Source: Myotis daubentonii
Lineage: Eukaryota > Chordata > Mammalia > Chiroptera > Vespertilionidae
DNA length: 64,000 nt
NCBI RefSeq assembly: GCF_963259705.1
Contig: NC_081841.1
Span: 28,757,244-28,821,243, forward strand
Direction of reading: 5' to 3'
Shown: one piece after another, positions 46,234 to 58,489 of the stretch
How positions within the stretch are numbered: position 1 is the stretch's first letter
How the letters are laid out: every line of letters starts with the position of its first letter
The notes under the pieces: model-generated
The model's database searches: none
What the model was told of the DNA's origin: nothing
What the model saw: the letters and a program-made list of their open reading frames with translations, nothing else
Position numbers and translations under genes: made by a program

Positions 46234-46845
46234 TTAATAAAACTCTTGTTTTATTCCCTGGTGAAAACATTCCACTTTTTGGAACCAGTCAACTAAACCT
46301 ATAAAGCTCAGAGTTTTAAGGTTGAGAAGCCCAAGTGGGACCACTTTTATTTCTAGTTCATGGCTTCTAGGTCCAAGTATTCTATTTATTGAGGGCGCAA
46401 CAAAATGTAAGAGTTGCATATTTAAGATATAAACTGCATGTAAAGAATATTGTCATATCAAGGTATGAAATTACCTCCCAGTTGCTATTTCACTTGTGCC
46501 TTCAAAAGGCTCTTCCATCACTCTATCAAACCAACAGATGGTATGATATCTAATTGGCCCATGGTCATATGATCACCGCCATGCCTCCTGTTCTGTAAAG
46601 TAGGTTTCTAGGTCTGGAGCAATGTTAGATGGAATTTCATGCTGATGGGTCAAATGCTCTATAAGCCCTAGCGTAGCAAGTAAGGCAAACCCACTCTTGG
46701 AATGTGTATACATTTGGCCAAGATGTTTGGGACAAAACTTTTCTGAGTACCCTACTGAATGCCTCATGAAATATGAGCTTATCCAGTCTGGCTGGAGGAA
46801 ACAAGGCCTTGTTCCTTTGTATAAGATATTGTTTTCTCTAATCAT
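46234..46845 (-). pseudogene. ERV-L-class integrase and downstream region, relic
   Basis: The 90-codon minus-strand frame at 46573-46845 carries KSGFALLATLG, IEHLTHQHEIPSNIAPD and ETYFTEQE, which resemble the catalytic core of an ERV-L-type integrase around its central Asp. A second frame (46234-46419), with LGPRSHELEIKVVPLGLLNL, lies downstream and could belong to the dUTPase-side region of the same class. Frames are broken, no LTR pair was found, and no function is expected. Confidence 0.5.
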
Positions 46846-49754
46846 TTTGTGTGGTAATTTTACTCACAGGTGATTGTTTTACTCACTGCGTGTGCTGATC
46901 ATGCTCAGCTGAGTATTCTAAGAGGACCTCTCAAGATCTGTTGAGCTTCCTCACTGTAGCACTCTGATCCACAGCACTCTGCCCTGTGAACCCTAGCTGC
47001 CTTGTTTTCCCCACAATCTTCATTTGTTTCCTCAACTAAGGAACTCTGTTGAGCTCTGCCTCAGTTTCCCTTCTTTAAGCTACAATAGTAAACTCTCTAG
47101 ACAGTAATGTGGAGCAATCACAGAACTCACCTCATTTTTCTCATCCTCTCAGGAATCATTTCCTTTCACTGCCTAAATAGACATTAAGTGTTGAAAACCA
47201 TTGTTCCTTTACTTATTTGGTTGTTTTATATGGGGGATAGTAATTTTGTCCCATCTGGGTCAATGTCCTTGAATATTAATGTTAGCTTAAACATAGTATT
47301 TAACAATCCTATAATCATCTGGGTATTTCCTTCTTCCAGTATCTGGGTATGTCACAGCAAACATTTGACTTCAATGTGAAACAAAAAATAATTCTCAGAT
47401 ACTTTGGTTGTCCTTTATGTCTACAACCTATGTACAGAAGATCCATATTGTAAATGATTATTGTTTATCCCAAGACTTGTTGTACCTATTCTCTTCACTC
47501 TTTCTGTGTGTATATTTATTATACTTCTAACTTCCTGAGGACTTATTTTGCTGCCCAATAGCCACTGCTCCTTCCAAATGTTCCCTGAATTCATTCACAA
47601 TGGTTTCTCTATTTCACTCTTCTAGTCAAGGGCACCTAATCATTGGTAGTCCAATCCTGTGCTCCTTCCCCAGACAAAAATGGCCATTCTACCTGAAAGA
47701 TGCAGCCTCACCAGACCCTTTCTGCTATAACTCCTCTGGTGGTTCTGCATCCGCCTCCTGCCTGGTCTTGGTGGCTCTTATTGCTCTAGTCTGGTTCTCC
47801 ACAATCCCAGCAGTTGTCAGAATTCCCCAAATTCATCTAATACATTTTCTTTCCCATAACATATGTGAAGGACAATTCTACTATTTACCCTCAATAAAAT
47901 GTTCTATCTAGCTTTGCATTATTGTCATATGTATTTTCTTCTGAAACTAAACTGTGAGCCAATAAAAAGCAAGAACTATTGTTTGTTCATCTTGTCTTCT
48001 GCAGGACCAAGAAGAAATGTAAATGTTCAATAAATTCTGTATTCATCTTAATCAATCATCAAATGTTTTTAGCCCTTCCTTGTAGAGGAAGGACATATGG
48101 TTTCTTTATCTGAATATGCCACAATCTTTAAATTCAACTGAGCAATTATAAAATCATCTCCAACTTCACCTAAGCCTTCCTGAGAGAACTTTTTAAATAA
48201 ACAGTATTTATTATCCAAAAGTATGTGAAATGGAGTAAAGCCCTTCATGTACCTCTGTACAAAAGTCTCTAACCTTATCTGCAAAATTTCGTAGTCTAAA
48301 AGCTCTGAAATCTGTAAATTGTAATTGATAACACTTAACTCTCTTCCCTCCTGGACGTTTTCATACCTGGACATTTGAGTTGTTATTTTTTCTTTTCTTC
48401 TAGTTCATTGTTTTTCTTCCCCTGGGGCCCAGGATTGAAATCTGTGGTCTGTTACTTTTCTACTTTCCTATGCCTACTGTATGTATGAAGATGGTTTCCT
48501 AATCTTTATTCCAAGGCATAATTTCTCAGCCATGTTCTCATTTTACATCTACTCCTGCCTGAGTGACATGGGCATATACATATACTGCCACCCATTAAAG
48601 CTAAATCTGGCAAAAATTGAACTTCTCACCTTTTAAACTGTCACCTTGTCATTTTTCCCACAATCATTAAAATTATCATCATCCCTCAGACTTAGAAAGT
48701 GGGATATATCCTCTATTATATTACCTTAATCACACAGATCAACCTTACATGAGTAACAGTTCCAAAGTAAAGCTTCTTCTTCACCTTTCTTTAATTATAT
48801 GCACGCTAACCAAAAAAACAAAACAAAGATGTTTGGAGCTCAAGAATAGAGTTAATCTATAAAAAGGAATAAAATCTGTTTCACTCAATCATCTCTCATT
48901 GGTGTTTCTGGGAACCTAACATCTCTTGCTCTAACCCTGAACTGATTTGATTCAGGTAGGAGGGATCTGATTAGAGTGAATATTCTTCTTTCTACAGTCT
49001 TTATGGTCTTTTAGCTTAGTTTATTTTATTTCTTTTACATTTTATCTACTTAGGATAATAAGGCAGTTGGATTTAACTAAAGATAAAAAGATAGCCACAA
49101 GGTTCTCAGTTAAAAGCACTAAGGGATACTATATATTTGAAAACTAGATTTGTTTTTCTTTTTTCTTTCAAATTATTTGAGATACTTTTTTATATTCATA
49201 TAAGAGTTAACTTCTGATTTTATTTATTATAAATTTTTATTTAAAGTATCAACACTGTTGCTTATTAAGTAGAATATTCCTTTGGTTTTAAATCATCATT
49301 AATTCTTAAACTATAAGACACCACACCAATATAGATACTTCTAATTAGCTGATGACAACTATACAAAAGCATCTTCTAGCAGAAAGGCCATTTCTTAAGA
49401 ACATGCTATGTTTCTTCGGAACTTCCTTGTGCTTCAGTTCCTTATGACTAACTGCTCACTGGGTATCCCTTCTGCATATACTCAAATTCCTCATTTCCCC
49501 TAATTCATTCTTGATTCTCTATTTGCCATTCACTCAAGTATTAAAGTACATTTTCAAATCATTTTCTATCAAGCTAATGAGTTAATTCATATCCATTTTA
49601 TTTCTGAAATACCACCTTCATTCATTTGCTTATTCCTATTCCATTTCATTATTCTGATCTCATATCTCTTGCCTTGATTATAGCAGTAGACTCCTAAGGA
49701 TCCTTTGAATCTAGCCTCTTCTCTTGACCTGTAATCCCCCATGCTATCAAAGAT
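46846..49754. other. Intergenic DNA, no gene seen
   Basis: Short open stretches only. An L2-like 3' end may lie at 47915-48045 ('ctaaactgtgagccaataaaaag', 'gttcaataaattctg'). Confidence 0.4.
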
Positions 49755-50938
49755 CTTTCTCATGAAAGGACGGGAAACCATAGAAATCTTAGAGGAATCC
49801 ACAGGCAACAAAATCTTAGACATATGCTGAAGCAATATCTTCACCGATACAGCTTCTGGGGCAATGGAAATTAAAGAGAAAATAAACATCAAAATAAAAA
49901 GCTCTGCACAGCAAAAGAAACCATCAACAAAACAACAAGAAAGCCCACTGCATGGGAGAACATATTTGCCAATGTTATCTTGGATAAGGGTTTAATCTCC
50001 AACATTTACAGGGAACTTATATGACTTAACGAAAGGGAGATAAACAATCCAATCAAAAAATGGGCAACGGACCTAAATCGACACTTTTCAAAAGAAGACA
50101 TACAGAAGGCCAAGAGACATATGAAAACGTATTCAAAGTCACTAATCATCTGAGAGATGCAAATCAAAATGACAATGAGGTACCATCTCACACCTGTCAG
50201 AATGGCTATCATCAACAAATCAACAAATGAAAGTGCTGGCGAAGATGCGGAGAAAAAGGAACCCTCATGTACTGCTGATAGGAATTCAGACTGGTGCAGC
50301 CACTGTGGAGAACAATATGTAGTTTCCTCAAAAAACTAAAACTGGAACTCCCATTTGACCTAGTGATCCCACTTCTAGGAATATATCCCAAGAAACCAGA
50401 AACACCAATCAGAAAGGATATATGCATCCCTATGTTCATAGCAGCACAAATTTACAATAGCTTAGTTTTGGAAACAGCCTAAGTGCCCATCAACAGATGA
50501 GTGGATTAGAAAACTGTGGTACATCTACACAATGGAATACTATGCTGCTGTAAAAAGGAAGGAATTCTTACCATTTTGCAACAGCATGGATGGACCTGGA
50601 GAGCATTATGCTAAGCGAAATAAGCCAGTCAGAGAAAGCTAAGTATCACATGATCTCACTCATTTGTGTAATATAATGAACAACATAAACTGATGAACAA
50701 AAACAGATCCAGAGACAGAGAAGCATCGATCAGACTGTCAAACCTCAGAGGGAAGGTAGGGGAGGGTGGGGGTAGGCGGGGGGAAAGATCAACCAAAGGA
50801 CTTGTATGCATGCATAAAAGCATAACCAATGGACACAGACACTAGGGGGGTGAGGGCACGAGGGGATAGGTGGGCAATGGGGGATAAGGACACATATGTA
50901 ATAACTTAATCAATAAAGAAAAAAGATTAAATTAGAAA
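49755..50938 (+). mobile_element. 5'-truncated L1 with 3' UTR
   Basis: Forward-oriented end of ORF2 and full 3' UTR. Recognisable parts are 'ctctgcacagcaaaagaaacc', 'gagatgcaaatcaaaatgacaa' and 'tggaatactatgctgctgtaaaaa'. These are followed by a G-rich 3' UTR (50750-50880) and an A-rich end after 'ataacttaatcaataaagaaaaaa'. ORF2 has stops and a small deletion near 49890, so it is dead. It is better preserved than the other L1s here, and thus probably the youngest of them. Confidence 0.9.
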
Positions 50939-51178
50939 AAAGGTCACTTTATTTTCTGAACAAAAGAATTTTGATGTCTTATTGCCATTATGACAAAATT
51001 CAAATTTCATTACATGACATTAATTGCTATGATATGAAATCAATTATCAGTTAAGTGTTGAATTGCATTAAACATAATTTTCTTTCTGATTTCAACATTC
51101 AATAATGACATATTTCTTTTATACCCTTTATCTCTTACTACTCACTACCCTACTGCTGACTTTATCCTTTAGCTATAT

Positions 51179-51183
<5 letters not shown>

Positions 51184-51249
<66 letters not shown>
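51184..51249 (+). repeat. (CT)n-(CA)n compound microsatellite
   Basis: About 24 CT units pass into about 9 CA units, just outside the LTR end at 51251. Confidence 0.95.
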
Positions 51250-51303
51250 TTGTACTTAGTCAAGGTTCTCTAGAGAAAGAGAACTAAATAATAGGATATA
51301 GGT

Positions 51304-51349
<46 letters not shown>

Positions 51350-51358
51350 ATCTATCTA
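51304..51358 (+). repeat. (TCTA)n microsatellite
   Basis: About 13 tetranucleotide units with one break near 51349, lying in the MLT2-like LTR. Confidence 0.93.
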
Positions 51359-51381
51359 GATTGGTTATATACAATACATAT

Positions 51382-51383
<2 letters not shown>

Positions 51384-51426
<43 letters not shown>
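51384..51426. repeat. (AT)n microsatellite
   Basis: About 21 AT units in the same LTR. Confidence 0.93.
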
Positions 51427-51428
<2 letters not shown>

Positions 51429-51885
51429 TTTATTATAAAGAATTGTCTCTCATGATTATGGAGGCTGACTGGTCCCAAGATCTGCAGGATGAACTGGCAA
51501 GCTGGAGAGCCAGAAGAGCCAATAGTGGAGTTCCAGCCTTAGTCTGAAGGCCCGAGAACGAGGAGAACAGATGGTCTAGTTCTTTCTGAAGAATAGCAAC
51601 TTTGAAACCCAGGAAGCGCTGATGCTTTAGTTCAAGTCTAAAGAAAAGAAAGAGCCAATGTCTGAGTTCAAAGGCAGTTAGGTAAGATGAATTCTTTCTT
51701 ACTGAGGGAGAATCTGTCTTATTGTTCTACCCAGGGTTCTATTCGGGATCTGCTTTACTCAGTCTACAGATTTAAATGTTAATCTCATTAAAAATCCTTC
51801 AGAAAAGTGCTCAGAGTAATGTTTGACCAAATGATGTGCTCCTTGTCAACTTCACCTAGTCAAGTTGACATAAAATTAATCATCA

Positions 51886-54261
51886 AACACACACTCAAAT
51901 CCAAGACAGCTTTCAATGTCCCCAAGGCATTTTGTTAGTGTTCATGTTGGTTTCTGATACCTATGCTCTCTCTTTCTTCTCTGATATCTGCAGAATTGAT
52001 TTTGGTAGAGGAAGCCAGTAGCTCATGCTAATTTTCCATCTGGTCAGGAACCTCCTCTTCAGTTTCCAGATTTTTTTATTTCATCACCAGTACTTTTTTC
52101 CTGTATTAGAGAAAATAGCCTCTCTTTTTCAAAACTAACTTCTACTTTCCATCTCTTTCCCGAGTCCCTATTATATTGTTCATTTTAACAACCTTGTATG
52201 TATATATATGTAAGCATGTATTTATTTCTAATCTATATGGACCAATAAAGATGTTCTTCATATAGAAATGTTTATTGAATGAACAGATAACTGAATGAAT
52301 AATGAATGAATGAACGAAATTATCACTGAGAACAAATCTTTAATGCAGAAATTATATGACATTATGCAAATGAGAAAAATGCATCTCATAAATGGTGGTA
52401 GAAATTCATATAGTTGAGTTGTGAAGTATTAAAAATACTTTCTAGTTTTAAAACACAAGATTAAACATTGGAAATTGCTGCATTTTATGATCACTTGTTA
52501 TGTCTCATTATAGTTCCAAGTAATTCTCATTTATTTTATTTCAATTTGTGTGTGTGCGTTTGTGTTTCTGTTCAATTTTTAACATGCTTCAATTAGATTT
52601 GGCTTGTGTTGATATCCTGAATACTAGGGAAGACTTTCAGGAAATTATTTCATGATGTGTGAACTCCCAGATGATTCAAAGATTTATTGTCACCTTAACT
52701 GAAGAGCAATTTTTCTATTTTACTTTTTCTTTCTTCACCTGCTTCCTATACTCTTTTTCTACTCTTTTTTTTTCTTTTAGTAGGGAAGAGTGGAAATTCT
52801 GAATTGTTTTTTGTAGCACTCAGTTCTTTTTTGGCAAATTAGCCAGGGTTCTTGACTTCCAAGAACTCTTAGAGAAAAACAATTTGACAGAATGTAAATT
52901 TAATCCTACTTTGATAGCTTTCACTGGGTGGTTTTCTCATATGCAGAGATCACATGTGATATTAGTTTGATATAGAAAACAATTTTCTTATTAAATTGAA
53001 AGACCATAAGGTATGAAAGTTAGAGGAGAAGTGATATATTTGTTAGTTTGACCTGGCAGGTCTGTATAACTCTTTAATTATTTATTTTTAAATTTATCTG
53101 AAATCCTCTGTTAAATATACCCAAGAAAAGGATGATTATCTCTTTATCCAGAAATTAATTTTAAGGAAAAAATTAAACTTCTATTATTGGGTACCTACTA
53201 TATGCCAATGTGTCAGGTACGATTCCAGGACCTGGGGGCATAATTAACATCATAACTTTACACAGCACAGTTCTGTTTGTTATTCCTTCTTTACTAACTT
53301 TATTCAGATTTAATTCTTTACCCAATTAAATGTTCAAATAAAGAGTAATGATAAACAAGAACAAATACAAAAGAATGTATATTGAAGCAGCACAGGTAAA
53401 ATAATAAATTATTGTTCATAATTTCCCCAGATTTTACTTACAGCTTATAGATGATATTTTTGCAATATAACTATGCATTGTTTTTCATAAGTCCAGGTAA
53501 ATTTGTCTAAAATAAACCTGCACCCTGAATTTTATATTCTAAATTTAATTTTCTCCAATTCATAGCTAAAAGGTATCATTTTAATAAAATTATTACTATG
53601 AATTTTTATTTATGTTAAAAACACTATTGTCAAACAAACTTTTTTCTTCTTTAACATTCTGAGTATTACTAAAAGAGGGTTTTCATCCATTCAACATTCA
53701 ACAAACATTTATGAATCCTTGCTTTCATACTGAGTGCTAGAGGTAGGGTAATAAATAGACGAGGCATATAATCAAATCAGAGTTATAATTCTAAAAGTTG
53801 TGACAACAGTTGTAACCCTAGCCCTCAAAGATAGGAAACAAACCACTCAGGCTCAAGTGTGGAAATTAAAAACTGTATATTATTGTGTTGTTTATTATCT
53901 TTTCATAAGATATAGAATCAAATGTTTTGTTGTACTTAGGGGCATTGTTACTTCAGATACTATTCTAGGGTAGCCTTGAGTTTTCAATAGTCCTTGAGTC
54001 ATACGATCCATGTAGAAAAAATCAAAACATAAAACCTATATGATATCCTTGAAAAAAGTTACTTTCAGCTTGATGCAACTATATAGGCAATAAGGCATAC
54101 CCTATATTCAAGTATTTTATAATCTAGTTAGGCAAGCTATGAGATGTGATATGCTACATTCAGAGGAAGATTCCAGAAAGCCTTGATAAAGTTGATGGAG
54201 TAAGTTTTCCCTAAAGAAAAGATACTCTTCACAGTCATTGAGAGAAGGAAATATATTACCT
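51886..54261. other. Intergenic DNA, no gene seen
   Basis: AT-rich sequence. L2-like scraps may lie near 53180-53260 and 53690-53770, and a short (GAAT)n patch near 52290-52315. Confidence 0.4.
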
Positions 54262-54627
54262 ATGTCTTTTTTTTAAGTTAAATCTTTATTGTTGAAAGTA
54301 TTACATGTCTCCTTCTCCCCCCCCCCCCCCGCCCCCACCCATTGACCCCTTTAGGCCTGCCCCCATCCCCTGCTCCAGGCCTTCACCACTCTATTGTCCA
54401 TGTCCAAGGATTATGCATATATGCATATAAGTCCTTTGGTTGATTTTTTCCCACCCACCCACCTCTGCCTTCCCTCTGAGATTCCACAGTCTGTTCCATA
54501 CTTCTATGTCTCTGGATCTATTTTATTGTGCTACGCAAAATAAGCCAGTCAGAGAAAGACAAGTATTTATGTGATCTCACTCATAGGTGGAATCTAATGA
54601 TGAACAAAATGGTGCCAATGTCTTTTT
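54262..54627. mobile_element. L1 insertion with 5' inversion (twin priming)
   Basis: The left part (about 54271-54529) is an L1 3' UTR in reverse, with its C-rich tract at 54317-54340. The right part (about 54530-54610) is the adjoining upstream L1 sequence in forward orientation ('aaaataagccagtcagagaaa'). The short direct repeat ATGTCTTTT (54262-54270 and about 54619-54627) encloses both, so this was a single event. Confidence 0.82.
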
Positions 54628-54779
54628 AACTCCATATTGTATAGAACAGGGCTTTGCAATCAATAGAAGCTAAGAAAATATTTTCTAATTGAACTCACAC
54701 AGGTAAAACAGTAAAAGAAGGAATTCCAGGGAAAATGTGAATAAATAATTACAAAAACAATTATAATAATTATTATTAT

Positions 54780-55010
54780 TACAACTAGCATTTACTAGGC
54801 ACTGTTCTAACTGTTCAAATGTATTGACTCATTAAATTTTCACAACAATTCGATTGAAATAATTGCTATCATTATGCCTATGTTGTACTAATGAGAAAAC
54901 TGAGGCATAAAAGTCAAACAACTTCTCCGAGGTCATACTGCTAGCTAGTGGTTGAGCCAGGACTTAATCCCAGGAACTCTGGCTTCAGCATCTATTCTCT
55001 TAACCACCAC
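54780..55010 (+). repeat. MIR
   Basis: A relatively well-kept MIR. It reads 'gcatttactaggcactgttctaa', then 'aatgagaaaactgaggcataaaag', 'cgaggtcatactgctagctag' and 'ggttgagccaggactt'. Confidence 0.75.
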
Positions 55011-57600
55011 ACAAAAATACTTTTCAAAGCACGAAGGGTAATATGAATGATATATGATTACTGCTTTCAAAGAACTTAAAATCTGAGGAAAGTTCTATAA
55101 ATTTGGAACATTTGGATAGTTAAATAGTAATAAATACATTAAAGTTAAAGCTGTTACAACTTAATCTTGAAATGAGGAGCAAGGGCCTGAATGAGTCAAT
55201 CAGAGAAAGAAATTATTACTGAAACCTGGAATATTCCAGGAAGAATTCCTGAAGGAGAGGAACTTAGATTAGTCCTGGGAAGATGAGTAAGATTAGGTAG
55301 TTTGGAAGAAAGGTGTGGAGCATATCCCAGAGAGAGGATATGTTCTGAGTCAAAGTAGGATGCATCTACTAGTAAGCAACAAAAGGCTATATGGTCTGGG
55401 AAAACATGTACAGACCAGATTGGCTGGAATGACAATTCTGTGTTCGAGACTGGTGGATAATGGGTAGAAAAGTCTGTTTGAAACATGTAGTAGAGGAACC
55501 TGAGTGACAGGCTGAGACTTTGTCTTTTCTTGATCCTTCAGATCTGGTGACACTTGATTCTTTGGTAAAACAAGAAGACTCTGTGCCCAGGGTTCAGTGG
55601 CTTCCAGGAATTGTCCTTGGGATAAACCCCGATACTCTCATCTCCATGGACAGCTGATACAAGTTGGATTTGAAGTTCCTGATACCCTGGATATAGCTTC
55701 CTCTTCCTTCTGGCCATCCTCAAAAGAAAGCCACTTTCTTTTCTCCTTGTCGAGGGCCTCTAGCGTGACCACTTCCCAAAGTTTAGGCATTTTTGAAAGA
55801 GAAGAAAGACACCTTTCCAGCATTTGCAAACATGCTCTGAGGCAAGGGATCACCGTCTGTTAGAATAAACAAATATTAACTCCTGACTGATATATATGTA
55901 GCCATGAGTTTTATTGAGAGGTGACTTGTTGGTGTATTGTCACATAAAAAGTGAAAAACGTAGATGAATTGTTCTAAAGTATTCCTGAAAGTCTTTCCTA
56001 TAGGACCGCGCTGTCCTCACAGGGTTCACATTGTTTTAAAACTATTTGGCATGCCCGAGCTTACCCCTGTGGCACAATAAATTTTTTTAGAAAAGCTTTT
56101 GCCTGCTCTTGGAAGACAATATTATGCTAAATATAGTGCCATGCTCCAGAGCTTGTAAAATCAACTACGTGGCACATACCTGGAGATGTCCTCAAAAGAA
56201 ATATGGCAAGGAAAGTACATTGCCTGCTTTAGTCATACCTGCCATTTCCCTTGCAGAATTTCACTGGAGCGGCTGGACATCTGCATTCCACATCCTGGCC
56301 GGCGTTAATGTGATTTTTCTATAAAAGGAGAGGAGGACAAAAGGAAAAGCAAAATGTGCTCCACAATGGAAAATGTGATCCTCAGCCACTGGGGATAAAA
56401 TTACATCGACGGGGGGAGTTTCTTTCCTCCTTCGAAGAACAATGTTTGATGTTTGAACTAGCCTCTTCAGCGATGAAGCTCATTACTTGGGAGATAAATC
56501 AGGTTCTAATTTAGAAAAGAGTTTTCAGAAGTTGCTTAGGAGGGTAGTTTTAGGGGTTAACTTCTGAATAGAGGTTAGATTATGCCTTGTCTGTCTGTCC
56601 TGTGTTTGTTGGACAGAGATAATATGGCCTATTCCCCACGGAAGCTCATACAAAGGAATTTCAATTCTATCACAATCATTCATTAGAAATACTGTGGCAT
56701 TTTAATATCTAGAAACTGTTTAAATCTGGTCTAGTTTCTGCCCCTTTTTTCCTTCTTTCTGTTGATTTCTACATCTCTTCCTATTTATCTCTCTTGTGCA
56801 TCACACATATTTCACTATGAACTCGATTTTGCGGGTGAAAGGCCACAACTAACTGTTTGCATGCCTTATCTCTGCCTGAGAGAGTGGGAGCTCACAAATG
56901 GGCCAGCTGCACCTACTGTACATAAAACAGCAACATCACTTTCATCTCTCCCTTAATGTGCTAGGTTTAGATTACTTTGTGAGCAAAAGGGGTGAAAGGT
57001 GGCAGGATACTATTTTAACTAACTACTGGGGGCAGTATTTATTCCTGGTGCCGATTTTTAATGGGAAAGATGGGACATGAAAGGCTGTCAAATGCACTTC
57101 TCAAAGAGTTGACAACACAGAATATTTTTATAGATGAAAGGTGAGGAATCTCCACCTCCTCTGTGTAGCATAAACTGTGTGAAAAAAGGGAGACATGTAA
57201 AAAAGCCAGATAGAAAACTACATTGCATTATGATTGCATGAAACCCTGCCACAAAACCAGAGGACTACTTCAGAGTTGCATTTGCCAGCTACAGAGAAGA
57301 ACATGGTGACTTTTAAAAATATACACTTGGAGAAGGATTTCCGTTGCATTTATAATTAATGTAATATTATTTTATCAAGAACTAGGCATTTCAGGAAGTG
57401 AATACTCTAATGTGGTAACCAGGTGGAAGTCCATAAAGAAATATACAAAGATAATATTGCCCATGATTGGAAGAGTTACTTCTTTGTCTTGCACTCCCAA
57501 TCAGACTCTCACATCTATTATGTTTAATTCATAATAGCTTGAAAATTCTGCCTTTGATAAGACCCTCATCTTTCCTTTCTCAGATCGCTATAGCCTTGCT
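55011..57600. other. Intergenic DNA, largely repeat-free
   Basis: I see no gene and few repeats. Overlapping open stretches of 60-96 codons on both strands (55196-55863) lack domain resemblance. The block around 56090-56470 is of moderate GC with no repeat signature and is a candidate conserved noncoding element (inference only). Confidence 0.4.
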
Positions 57601-57928
57601 GTGCAACAGTGATTCTCAAGCTTTCTGTCCCTAAACACTCATGGTGTTTGATACATGCCTATCAATCACAGTGGTTCCCTATGACAGTGTTTCTCAAGCT
57701 GAAGGGGTGGAAGGTACAGGAGATGCATGGGGATCTCTGGAGTAATGTGTACTTTAAAGAAAGCTCTAACATGATTTTGATTGCCTATTTTTTTCTAATT
57801 CATGCCCTGGGATCATTCATGTTAAAGTGTTTAACGCTTTGTGATCTGGCTATAATATATTTCATAAATTATATAAATAATTCTGAACCCCACTTATATT
57901 CTCTAAATCTCATCATTTTATATATTAC

Positions 57929-58037
57929 CAGAGGCCCGATGCATGAAATTTGTGCCAGGGGTTCAGCCCTCGCAGCCCAGGCTTCGTCTGGAAGGTCGTC
58001 CGGTCTAATTAGCATATTATGCTTTTATTATTATAGA
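57929..58037 (-). mobile_element. Very short Helitron (HeliBat-type, 109 bp)
   Basis: The 5' end on minus, TCTATAATAATAAAAGC, and the 'aattagcatatt' motif match array unit 2 at 27428. The 3' end reads CCAG on + instead of CTAG, a one-base change. A T follows at 58038. It interrupts an L2-like region. Confidence 0.85.
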
Positions 58038-58069
58038 TTCTATCTATCTGGAATATCAAACTCTGCCTA

Positions 58070-58365
58070 TCCCATTTTCTCTCTACCCAGCACATTTTTA
58101 TTTCATTTAAAATTCCAAGCTCAAAACTGGTTCTTGAGTGAAGCTTTCTCTATCAGCCCCCAAAAGAATTAGTTGTTCTTGTCCTAGATATTTTCACAGC
58201 AACATGACTCTAAAAATGAATTTATGGTGTGATTTTCTAATTTGTCTGTTTAAAGAACTGTCTTCCCAACTGCACCACCAGACTGTGGGCTAGGATGTTT
58301 ATTCATTTTTGTAAGTCCTAACTTTGAATGTAGTGGCAACCATGTTATAAGTGATGAATAAATAT
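58070..58365 (+). repeat. L2-like 3' end
   Basis: 'caccaccagactgtgggctaggatg', 'tgtaagtcctaac' and 'gtgatgaataaatattt' follow the layout of an L2 terminus in decayed form. Confidence 0.5.
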
Positions 58366-58379
58366 TTTTTTGTATATGT

Positions 58380-58480
58380 GTGTACTTTTTATTTTTTGAG
58401 AAAGCATATATATGTGTGTATATATATATATGAATGTGTATATATATATATATATATGAATGTATATATATATGAATATG
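58380..58480. repeat. TA/TG-rich simple repeat
   Basis: Interrupted (TA)n tracts with TG interruptions. Confidence 0.75.
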
Positions 58481-58489
58481 CAAACCTTA

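Larger units (their letters stand above)
51251..51885 (-). mobile_element. Solo MLT2-like LTR (ERV-L class) with embedded microsatellites
   Basis: On minus it starts TGATGATTAATTTTATGTC and ends at TGTACTTAGTCAAGG (as + at 51251), so TG...CA ends are kept. The body has 'gattatggaggctgac', 'tctgcaggatgaactggcaagctggag' in parts, and 'tttactcagtctacagatttaaatgttaatctc' in parts, a layout shared with MLT2 LTRs. Simple repeats have expanded inside it. Confidence 0.6.

Noticed and set aside
51184..51426. Cluster of microsatellites as a possible CRISPR-like or satellite array
   Set aside because: These are simple di- and tetranucleotide repeats without unique spacers, next to and within an LTR.
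57609..58172. 187-codon + strand frame, the longest in the window
   Set aside because: It runs through a Helitron and L2-like sequence, so it is a chance fusion across repeats.
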